NCBI GenBank assembly: GCA_947167555.1
Contig: CAMVIO010000019.1
Span: 1-16,073, forward strand
Origin: an uncultured Selenomonadales bacterium
GTDB taxonomy: Bacteria; Bacillota; Negativicutes; Selenomonadales; Selenomonadaceae
Length of the DNA stretch: 16,073 nt
Direction of reading: 5' to 3'
Shown: positions 1 through 6,002 of the stretch, piece after piece
Layout of the letters: each line of letters starts with the position of its first letter
Position numbering within the stretch: position 1 is the stretch's first letter
Position numbers and translations under genes: made by a program
Notes under the pieces: generated by a model
The model's database searches: none
What the model saw: the letters and a program-made list of their open reading frames with translations, nothing else
Told to the model about the DNA's origin: nothing

Positions 1-562
1 GCGTCTCCGTTTCCGGCATCGTCATGGTCTCAGACATGGCAACGTCCGTCTTCGGCATTTCCGTCGTCGGCTGCGTCTCGGGAGCCGCCTGCGTCTGTGC
101 GCTTCCAGCCATCGCCATCAGCATCGCGTTCAGCGTCGTCGCCGCGCCTGCCGTCTCAGGCGTATCCTGAGCGTCTTCCGCCGCCTTGCCGTCCTCCGTT
201 TTCGCGGATTTCTCTTTTTTCCCGCTCTTCGGAAGCTCGGCAGCCTCTTCGGCAGCTTCGGCAACTTTTTCCTCGACTGCGCTGACGTCTTTTGCGTCCG
301 CGTCCTTTGCGTCGACGGGTTTCGCGTCGGCGTTTTTCGTCTCCGGCTGCTTCGCGTCTTTTGCCTCAGCCTTCGGGGCTTTCTCCGGCTCCGCGGTTGC
401 GTCCTTTTTTGCGTTTTTCGCGCTGTCCAGCGCACTGCCGAAGTCGTTCTTATCGGCTTTCGCACTCTGCGCCGCCGTCTGCGACTGCACCGCGGAACGA
501 AGCGAGGAAGTTTTGCCCGTCGGCATCGCGCCCTGCTGCATCATCAGATTTTCTGCTTTCAT
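1..562 (-). CDS. fliK: Flagellar hook-length control protein FliK, N-terminal part (runs off the left edge)
   Basis: The frame is open from ATG at 562 to the window edge, giving 187 codons without a stop. An AGGTGG ribosome-binding site lies about 8 nt upstream. FliK is the secreted molecular ruler that measures hook length and switches the flagellar export gate from rod/hook to filament substrates. The visible part fits a FliK N-terminus. It is polar and low in complexity, rich in Ala, Lys, Glu and Asp, with repeated D-A-K triplets around residues 67-92. There is an FGSAL segment at residues 41-45 that fits the FxxxL export-gate recognition motif known for rod and hook substrates. The conserved C-terminal specificity-switch domain would lie outside the window. 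Position agrees: in Bacillus, fliK follows fliJ and ylxF. The name rests mainly on position and composition, because FliK N-termini are poorly conserved. Confidence 0.75.
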   Translation of the reverse strand, partial: MKAENLMMQQGAMPTGKTSSLRSAVQSQTAAQSAKADKNDFGSALDSAKNAKKDATAEPEKAPKAEAKDAKQPETKNADAKPVDAKDADAKDVSAVEEKVAEAAEEAAELPKSGKKEKSAKTEDGKAAEDAQDTPETAGAATTLNAMLMAMAGSAQTQAAPETQPTTEMPKTDVAMSETMTMPETET

Positions 563-642
563 CTGTTCACCACCTTTCCTTTCGTTTTATTATGGATTCA
601 TGGACTTTTTTCCCAGTGGGACCAGCCCATCAAAACCATCCG

Positions 643-648
643 ATTATA
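643..648 (-). promoter_or_regulatory. Possible -10 element upstream of fliK
   Basis: A perfect TATAAT lies on the minus strand 74-80 nt upstream of the likely fliK mRNA 5' end to start codon interval, in an AT-rich gap. No good -35 hexamer is found at 16-18 nt spacing (the 17-nt position reads GAATTT) and there is no TGn extension. An internal promoter for fliK and downstream hook genes is possible, but the rest of the gap gives no support. Confidence 0.25.
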
Positions 649-674
649 TATCGAAAAAAAGGCGGAAATTCTTA

Positions 675-705
675 ATACCAATATCAGGCCAAAATTTAAA
701 ATAAA
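675..705 (-). repeat. Decayed solo end of the 140-bp structured repeat, inverted
   Basis: Read on the plus strand, these 31 bases match the reverse complement of the right end of the element at 7706-7845 at 26 of 31 positions. The matching stretch includes the ATAC terminus and the core TCAGGCCAAAATTT. It lies in the 172-bp gap between the MotE-like gene and fliK, in the opposite orientation to the two full copies. No recognisable hairpins 1 to 3 remain beside it; only AT-rich sequence follows to about 730. It is best read as a degraded remnant. Confidence 0.5.
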
Positions 706-734
706 TGTAGAGAAAAATTTTTTCTTAAAGAATA

Positions 735-1511
735 TTATTCTTCCCCGGTCTGCGGAATAGGCACTATCTGATCGCCGGGCGAAGCCAGGCTGGACCTTCT
801 GCCCGTATAGATGCTCCGCGTCAGACGCGCGGACTGTCCGGGGTCAAGAGCCGCCAGCACTTTCGCCGCCTGGGACTCGTCCATCTTCTGAAGCACGGCG
901 ACGGCAATCTCATCGTCGAGGTCGGTCATAATGTCGGCGGCCGCCTCCGGCTTCATTTCGTTATAGAGCTTCGCCAGCTTCGAGACGCGCTTTCTTTCGG
1001 CGGCCTCCTCTTCCTTCTGCTTTTTCTCGATTTCTTCCTGCGTCAGCACGATCGGCTTTGACTCTTCCTCTTTCTTGATCGGCTTCGGCTGGTCGTCCTT
1101 CTTTTCCTCTTTCTTGTCGTCCTTTTTGCCGTTCTCCGGCTTCTTTCCCCCGTCGGTGGGCTGCTCTTCCGGCGGCGACGAGAGCTTCTGGTCAACTAAT
1201 TTTACCGCCGGCTGGTAAATGTACTCGTCAAAAACTCCCGGCATCTTCTTTATCGGCTCTACAATATACTCGCCGACGAAAGGCAACGCTTGCTGGTCAA
1301 TCTGTTCGTTGACCTCGTAGACGTCAAAAACGCGAAGATAGACGCCCGCGAAAAACCCGGCGGCGATTACCCCGATCAAGGCAAGCAAGACGCCGAGGAA
1401 TTTCAGGACGCGCCGTCCGAATCGCCGTGCGGTCGATTCTTCCGTTGCTTCCAATTCTTCGCCTGTCTGTTCGGTTGTCTCTTCCTCCGGTTTTTCCGGC
1501 TTCTCCGCCAT
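735..1511 (-). CDS. YlxF/MotE-like membrane protein with MgtE-N-like domain
   Basis: 258 aa, starting at ATG 1511 behind an AGGTGA ribosome-binding site. The layout is: an acidic cytoplasmic N-terminus (residues 1-28); one membrane span (about 36-59); a conserved-looking juxtamembrane stretch (60-110); a Lys/Glu/Pro-rich linker (113-155); a charged helix (157-176); and a helical MgtE-N-like repeat (177-234) containing NEMKPEAAADIMTDL and KMDESQAAKVLAAL. The same domain is used in FliG-like and MgtE/MotE proteins. The gene occupies the slot of B. subtilis ylxF, between fliJ and fliK. MotE of alphaproteobacteria is a stator-associated chaperone; whether that role applies here is unknown. The single anchor and the MgtE-N domain suggest it works on the motor or export apparatus from the membrane. 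It lies 41 nt downstream of the transglycosylase gene. Confidence 0.75.
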   Translation of the reverse strand: MAEKPEKPEEETTEQTGEELEATEESTARRFGRRVLKFLGVLLALIGVIAAGFFAGVYLRVFDVYEVNEQIDQQALPFVGEYIVEPIKKMPGVFDEYIYQPAVKLVDQKLSSPPEEQPTDGGKKPENGKKDDKKEEKKDDQPKPIKKEEESKPIVLTQEEIEKKQKEEEAAERKRVSKLAKLYNEMKPEAAADIMTDLDDEIAVAVLQKMDESQAAKVLAALDPGQSARLTRSIYTGRRSSLASPGDQIVPIPQTGEE

Positions 1512-1552
1512 CGTTTCACCTACTTTGCATCGCCGTCAAATTGTAATCCCGT

Positions 1553-2182
1553 TCACCTATACAAGTCCAGAACGGACGAAACGTATTGTTGGGTCTCGCT
1601 ATACGGCGGAACGCCGCCGTATTCGCGCACGGCTTCCGGTCCGGCGTTGTACGCGGCAACCGCTTTCCGGACGTCGCCGTCGAAGGTGTCCAGCATTTGT
1701 TTCAGATATTTGGCGCCGCCGTCGATATTCTGCGTCGCGTCATAGGGATTGACGCCTAAGGATTCCGCCGTTTCCGGCATCAGCTGCATGACGCCGACGG
1801 CGCCCGTGGCTGAAATCGCGCCCTGCTCGTAGCCGGACTCGACCTCGGCCACCGCTGAGACAAGCTTCGGGTCTACGCCGTATTTGCCCGCCGCCGCTTC
1901 AATGGCCGGAAGGTAGGCGCTGTCCTGCGGGACGGAAAGCGGCTGCGTATTCGTTCCGCCTGTGACAGACATGGGCTTTTCCTCGCCTTTCGTCCTCTGC
2001 GTGTTTTGCGAGGGCGACTGGACCGCAGCGGTATTGCCGCCGCGATTTGGCGTTTTCGCCTTGATCTCGTCTTTCAGCATCTGTTGAAAGCCCACCGCGC
2101 CGCCTCTTGGACGACGCATCCCAATCTTATATTCAATGTCCTCAATCCGATTGACCACGGCGTTGATCGATGAAAAATCCAT
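1553..2182 (-). CDS. Flagellar-operon soluble lytic transglycosylase (SLT domain)
   Basis: 209 aa. The ATG overlaps the fliJ stop by one base (TAATG), implying translational coupling; AGGAAGG lies about 10 nt upstream. The C-terminal half (about 88-205) is a Slt70-type lysozyme-like domain. It has the catalytic Glu in VAEVESG (E115), the GAVGVMQLMP block (127-136), N152 in NIDGG, and AAYNAGPEAV (176-185). Such enzymes cleave the MurNAc-GlcNAc bond with formation of 1,6-anhydro ends. Here the likely job is opening peptidoglycan for the flagellar rod, the work done by FlgJ or SltF elsewhere. The N-terminal 85 residues are polar and contain no signal peptide or membrane span. FQQML at residues 32-36 fits the FxxxL motif of flagellar type III substrates, so export through the flagellar gate is inferred rather than shown. 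Confidence 0.87.
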   Translation of the reverse strand: MDFSSINAVVNRIEDIEYKIGMRRPRGGAVGFQQMLKDEIKAKTPNRGGNTAAVQSPSQNTQRTKGEEKPMSVTGGTNTQPLSVPQDSAYLPAIEAAAGKYGVDPKLVSAVAEVESGYEQGAISATGAVGVMQLMPETAESLGVNPYDATQNIDGGAKYLKQMLDTFDGDVRKAVAAYNAGPEAVREYGGVPPYSETQQYVSSVLDLYR

Positions 2183-2637
2183 TACGCGCCCGCCTTCCTC
2201 ATATAGAGTTGAAGCCCGATCTCGTCGAGCATCTTGTTTTCCTCGAAAAGGAGTTCGTCTTTATATTGCTGCAGCCGCTTTTCTTTGAGTTGCTCAATGG
2301 CCTTGAGCTTCGACATCATTTCCAGCAACTCTTTGAGCCTCTGCTGCCGCATATTTTGCGCTTCCAGTATGACCTGCTGCTGTTGCTCGATCTGCTGGCG
2401 TTTCCAGTTCACATAGCTGGTGAAGGTCATGACCCGGCCGACGCTGATGCGTTTACCCGCTTTCGTCTGTTCCGCGTACTCCGCCTGGACCTTCTGCATG
2501 TCCTGCAGGTATTCCGTCAGCTTGGCCCGCGCTTCTTCCAGTGCGCGCGTCGCCTCCGCGAAACGGCGTTCCGCGTCCTCTTTCTTCCGGCGCGTGACGC
2601 CCAGGAGCGTTTCCAGTTTGAAGCGGAATTTCTTCAT
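2182..2637 (-). CDS. fliJ: Flagellar export protein FliJ
   Basis: 151 aa, ATG at 2637 with GGCGGTG just upstream. FliJ is the coiled-coil stalk that sits in the central pore of the FliI hexamer, links the ATPase to FlhA and escorts export chaperones. The protein is almost entirely predicted helix with heptad-like charge patterns. It opens with the family-typical MKKFRFKLETLLGVTRRKKE and contains a Q-rich segment (about residues 82-90) in the middle of the second long helix. Length is normal for the family (about 147 aa). It is separated from fliI by 77 nt that hold a palindromic repeat, unlike the tight spacing of its other neighbours, and its stop overlaps the transglycosylase start. Sequence conservation in FliJ is low, so the name rests on the N-terminus, the coiled-coil architecture and position after fliI. 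Confidence 0.9.
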   Translation of the reverse strand: MKKFRFKLETLLGVTRRKKEDAERRFAEATRALEEARAKLTEYLQDMQKVQAEYAEQTKAGKRISVGRVMTFTSYVNWKRQQIEQQQQVILEAQNMRQQRLKELLEMMSKLKAIEQLKEKRLQQYKDELLFEENKMLDEIGLQLYMRKAGA

Positions 2638-2662
2638 ACGTCACCGCCTATTGTTAGATGCA

Positions 2663-2711
2663 CACCTCATCCGTCGCGCTCCGCGCGCCACCTTCCCCTC
2701 AAGGGGAAGGC
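2663..2711 (+). repeat. 49-bp double-hairpin repeat (REP/MITE-like) in the fliI-fliJ gap
   Basis: On the plus strand the unit begins CACCTCATCCGTC. It contains a first hairpin at 2675-2687 (CGCGC/GCGCG, loop TCC) and a perfect second hairpin at 2691-2710 (CCTTCCCC/GGGGAAGG, loop TCAA). It ends immediately beside the fliI stop codon. From memory, near-identical units with this start, a variable middle hairpin and this CCTTCCCC stem are dispersed in many gut and rumen Firmicutes genomes; I could not search to confirm. It interrupts otherwise tight operon spacing. Confidence 0.7.
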
Positions 2712-2716
2712 TTTTT
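2691..2716 (+). terminator. Intrinsic terminator-like hairpin on the antisense strand
   Basis: On the plus strand the perfect 8-bp stem CCTTCCCC/GGGGAAGG with loop TCAA (2691-2710) is followed by C and five T (2712-2716). This is the standard form of a Rho-independent terminator. It would stop transcripts running antisense to the flagellar operon. On the minus strand no T-run follows, so it should not block fliI-fliJ readthrough. Confidence 0.5.
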
Positions 2717-4025
2717 ATATCGATTCCAATGTCTTCTTCATTTCCTCAAAGCTGGTGACCTCGAAGACGCCCTGGCAGAGGAAATCGTTGATTGCGTCGA
2801 TTTTCTGGATGGCCTCGTCGATTCGTTTGCTGGAACCTTTGACATAGGCGCCGATGTGGATCAGATCCTCGGCTTCCTTGTAGACCGCCATCAATGCGCG
2901 CATATGCTGCGCCGCCTCGCGGTGCTCCTTCGACACCACGTCGGTCATGACACGACTGACGCTGGCGAGGATGTCGATAGCGGGAAAATGGTTCTGCGCG
3001 GCGATGGCGCGGGAAAGCACGATATGGCCGTCCAGGATGCTTCGCACGGCGTCGGCTATCGGCTCGTTCATATCGTCGCCGTCGACGAGGACGGTGTAAA
3101 TGCCGGTAATCGAGCCGCGCGCGCTGGTGCCCGCGCGCTCCAACAGGCGCGGCAGAAGCGCGAAAACAGACGGCGTGTAGCCCCGCGTCGCCGGAGGCTC
3201 GCCGATGGTCAATCCGACCTCGCGCTGCGCCATCGCGAAGCGCGTGACGGAGTCCATCATCAATACGACGCGCCGCCCCTGGTCGCGGAAATATTCGGCG
3301 ATGGCCGTGGCGGTCATGGCCCCTTTGATGCGGACAAGCGCGGGCTTGTCCGAAGTGGCGACGACGACGACGGAACGCTTCAGGCCTTCCTCTCCGAGGT
3401 CGCGCTCGATGAAGTCGCGGACCTCGCGGCCGCGCTCGCCGACGAGAGAGATTACGCTGATATCCGCTTCCGTATTGCGGGCAATCATCGAAAGAAGCGT
3501 CGATTTGCCGACGCCGCTGCCCGCCATGATGCCGATACGCTGGCCAGAGCCGAGGGTAATCAGCCCGTCGATAGCCCGCACGCCGACGTACAGCGAATCC
3601 TTGATGCGCGGACGCTGTAACGGGTCGGGCGGCTCGGCCTGCAACGGATATTCCGTCTTGGAAAGGATCGGCCCTTTGCCGTCCATCGGATTGCCGAGAC
3701 CGTCCAAGACGCGCCCCAAAAGTTCCATACCGACTTTGACCTGTAAGGTCTTTTGCGCCGATATGACTTCGCAGCCGGGCCCGATGCCCTGCATCTCGCC
3801 GATCGGCATCAGGAGCACAAGCCCCTCACGGAAGCCGACGACCTCCGCCGGGATCGGCGCGACATTCGGGAAGCGCGATTTGATATAGCAAAGTTCGCCA
3901 AGGCTGACGTTCGGTCCCTTGGACTCGATGACGAGACCGATGACCTGCGTGACCTTGCCGCTCATCTTGATGGACTCGGTGTCCTCAATCGCGCGGGAAA
4001 ATTTATTCAGATTCAGTTCCATCAT
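2715..4025 (-). CDS. fliI: Flagellum-specific export ATPase FliI
   Basis: 436 aa. FliI is the AAA-type, F1-beta-like ATPase of the flagellar type III export apparatus. It forms a hexamer under the export gate with FliH and FliJ. The protein shows the N-terminal beta-barrel (about 22-95), the Walker A loop GSGVGKST (169-176), SLVGERGREV (193-202, with the likely catalytic Glu197), Walker B VVLMMD (253-258), and a C-terminal helical domain (about 375-436). GEPPATRGYTPSVF matches the family. Length is normal. The first ATG (4025) overlaps the fliH stop as ATGA. A second ATG directly follows, so the true start could be 4022; AGGA lies about 9 nt before the first. Context between fliH and fliJ is canonical. 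Confidence 0.97.
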   Translation of the reverse strand: MMELNLNKFSRAIEDTESIKMSGKVTQVIGLVIESKGPNVSLGELCYIKSRFPNVAPIPAEVVGFREGLVLLMPIGEMQGIGPGCEVISAQKTLQVKVGMELLGRVLDGLGNPMDGKGPILSKTEYPLQAEPPDPLQRPRIKDSLYVGVRAIDGLITLGSGQRIGIMAGSGVGKSTLLSMIARNTEADISVISLVGERGREVRDFIERDLGEEGLKRSVVVVATSDKPALVRIKGAMTATAIAEYFRDQGRRVVLMMDSVTRFAMAQREVGLTIGEPPATRGYTPSVFALLPRLLERAGTSARGSITGIYTVLVDGDDMNEPIADAVRSILDGHIVLSRAIAAQNHFPAIDILASVSRVMTDVVSKEHREAAQHMRALMAVYKEAEDLIHIGAYVKGSSKRIDEAIQKIDAINDFLCQGVFEVTSFEEMKKTLESI

Positions 4026-4972
4026 TTCATGGCGTCCTGTATGGATTTCCGGATCAACTCGAGCTGCGTCGAAAGCCGCGCGTCCACATTGCCGTTGGGC
4101 GTCTCAATGACGACGTCGCCCACCTTGAGATTTTGGTCGGAATGCACTTCCAGAAGTGCCTGCCCCTCAAGCAGCCCCTGAAACTCCGAACGTCCCATCA
4201 ACACAAGATCATAGCTTTCCGGCGCGACGCGGATATGCACCTCGCTTTGGTCCTTGACCTTCATCAGCGCCTTCCGGACCAATGGCAGGATGACGGTCGG
4301 CACGTCGATAAAATGCTGGGGCAGCACATGGTCGGCAATCTCCATTGCCAATGTGGCGATCTCGTTCTCCGCGCCCTGCACATATACGCGGCATTCCTCT
4401 TTCGCGTCCGCCAGCGTTTTTTCCGCTTTCGCGTTCGCATCGAGGATGGTCTGCTTTTCTTCCTCTCGAATCTGGCGAATGCCTTCTTCGCGCCCTTCGG
4501 CGAGTCCCTTGTCGTGCCCTTCCTTTTTGGCGTCTTCCATGATATGGCGTGCCTGCGCATGGGCGTCATCCAAGATCGCCTTCGTTTCCTGCTCGGCATC
4601 CGCGCGCATGACCGCGCAATCCGTTTTCGCCTTGGAAAGCATGTGCTCCGCGTCCTTTTTCAAGGTGCGACATTCCGCCATCATGGCTTCGCGGGCTTTT
4701 TCCGTCTCCGCCTTCGCCTCGGCGATCTCGTTTTCCGCCTCCGCTTTGGCTTTGGCCATTTCCGCTATCGCTATTTCCCGCATGGTCGAGATTTCTGATT
4801 CCAGCGATTCTTTTTTGTGCTGCAGCGACGCAATCAGGCCCATCGTTTCCTCTGCGGAAAGATGCTCATCCTCGGGACTTTTCTTTTTTGCGTCCTCCTC
4901 CGGCGGGGGAGGCGGCGGAGCCTCGATGATGTACGGCTCGTCATTGACGGAGGCTTTGATGATCTTAGACAA
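4022..4972 (-). CDS. fliH: Flagellar assembly protein FliH, long variant
   Basis: 316 aa. FliH is the peripheral stator of the export ATPase; it binds FliI and anchors it to the C-ring. The start is TTG at 4972, inside the last codons of fliG (8-nt overlap), with GGGAG about 9 nt upstream. Order of parts: N-terminus with six consecutive prolines (19-24); a long Ala/Glu/Lys coiled coil (about 45-150); glycines at 152, 156, 160 and 164, forming the GxxxG repeat helix characteristic of FliH; then the C-terminal FliI-binding domain (about 200-316), with family-like text around HIRVAPESYDLVL. It is longer than the E. coli-type protein (about 235 aa) because the coiled coil is extended. It ends in a 4-nt overlap with fliI. 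Confidence 0.93.
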   Translation of the reverse strand: MSKIIKASVNDEPYIIEAPPPPPPEEDAKKKSPEDEHLSAEETMGLIASLQHKKESLESEISTMREIAIAEMAKAKAEAENEIAEAKAETEKAREAMMAECRTLKKDAEHMLSKAKTDCAVMRADAEQETKAILDDAHAQARHIMEDAKKEGHDKGLAEGREEGIRQIREEEKQTILDANAKAEKTLADAKEECRVYVQGAENEIATLAMEIADHVLPQHFIDVPTVILPLVRKALMKVKDQSEVHIRVAPESYDLVLMGRSEFQGLLEGQALLEVHSDQNLKVGDVVIETPNGNVDARLSTQLELIRKSIQDAMK

Positions 4973-5996
4973 TCATTTCTTCTCCCTTTCCGCGTGCGAC
5001 AACGATCTCGCCCTTGTCCTCCAGGTTGCGGATGACGTTGACGATTCTCTGCTGCGCTTCCTCGACGTCGCGGATCTTGACCGGGCCCATGAACTCGATT
5101 TCCTCACGCAGCATATCCGCCGCACGGGAGGACATGTTCTTGAAGACCTTGTCGGCGACTTCCTTCGGCGTCGCTTTCAGCGAGAGCGACAAATCCTTGT
5201 TGTCGACGTCTCGCAAGATTCTCTGGATAGACCGATCGTCGATCATGACGATATCCTCGAACACAAACATGAGCTTCTTGATTTCCTCGGTGAGCTCCGG
5301 GTTGTCGACTTCGAGGGTCTCGATGATGGCCTTTTCCGAAGTGCGGTCGACGCGGTTCAGAATCTCGACGATCGCCTTTACGCCGCCCGCCGTCGTGAAG
5401 TCCTGCGTGACGAGAGCGGAAAGCTTGCGTTCCAAAACGCGCTCGACTTCGCGGATGACGTCCGGCGAAGTGCGGTCCATCTCGGCGATGCGCTTCGCGA
5501 CATCGGCCTGCTTGTCCGAGGGCAGCGCGGTCAGTATCATCGCCGCCTGGTCGGAATCGAGGTATGCCATGACCAACGCAATCGTCTGGGGATGCTCGTT
5601 CTGGATAAAGTTCAAAAGCTGGGAAGGGTCGGTCTTCCGAAGAAAATCGAAAGGCCGGACCTGAAGGCTCGTGGTCAGGCGGCTCAGTATGCTGGCCGCT
5701 TTCTCGGAGCCGAGAGCTTTCTCGAGGACGTCCTGCGCATATTCGAGGCCGCCTGTCGAGAGGAAATCCTGCGCCATCGCGAGCTGGTAAAACTCGCTGA
5801 TGACATACGCCTTTTGCGCGGGGGTGACTTGCTTCTGGCTGGCGATTTCCAACGTGATGCGCTCGATCTCGTCGTCGCTCAGATGCTTGAATACCGGCGC
5901 GGAAAGCTCCGGGCCAAGGGTGATGAAGAGGATGGCCGCTTTCTGCTGGTTGGACATATCCTCTAATGGTTCATCATACATATCCATATCAGGCAT
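4965..5996 (-). CDS. fliG: Flagellar motor switch protein FliG
   Basis: 343 aa. FliG joins the MS ring to the C-ring, carries the charged helix that interacts with the stator, and sets rotation direction with FliM. Visible parts are: the N-terminal FliF-binding domain (about 12-110, beginning SNQQKAAILFITLG); the middle domain with the EHPQ motif (134-137); the MFVF hinge (243-246), matching the MFXF motif; and the C-terminal domain with the torque helix around DDRSIQRILRDVDNKDL (253-269), which retains alternating Arg/Asp charges. Length is normal. ATG 5996 lies 6 nt after the fliF stop, and its ribosome-binding site GGAGGAG is formed by the last fliF codons. The end overlaps fliH. Confidence 0.98.
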   Translation of the reverse strand: MPDMDMYDEPLEDMSNQQKAAILFITLGPELSAPVFKHLSDDEIERITLEIASQKQVTPAQKAYVISEFYQLAMAQDFLSTGGLEYAQDVLEKALGSEKAASILSRLTTSLQVRPFDFLRKTDPSQLLNFIQNEHPQTIALVMAYLDSDQAAMILTALPSDKQADVAKRIAEMDRTSPDVIREVERVLERKLSALVTQDFTTAGGVKAIVEILNRVDRTSEKAIIETLEVDNPELTEEIKKLMFVFEDIVMIDDRSIQRILRDVDNKDLSLSLKATPKEVADKVFKNMSSRAADMLREEIEFMGPVKIRDVEEAQQRIVNVIRNLEDKGEIVVARGKGEEMIV

Positions 5997-6002
5997 AGTC
6001 CA

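Noticed and set aside
130..704. Small open frames on both strands across the fliK N-terminus
   Set aside because: They are out-of-frame readings of the repetitive Ala/Lys/Glu coding sequence, giving Arg/Ser-rich or Phe/Ser-rich products; the real frame is open from 562 to the edge.
715..735. AT palindrome after the MotE-like stop as a terminator
   Set aside because: The stem AGAAAAA/TTTTTCT has almost no GC pairs, so it is unlikely to terminate transcription.
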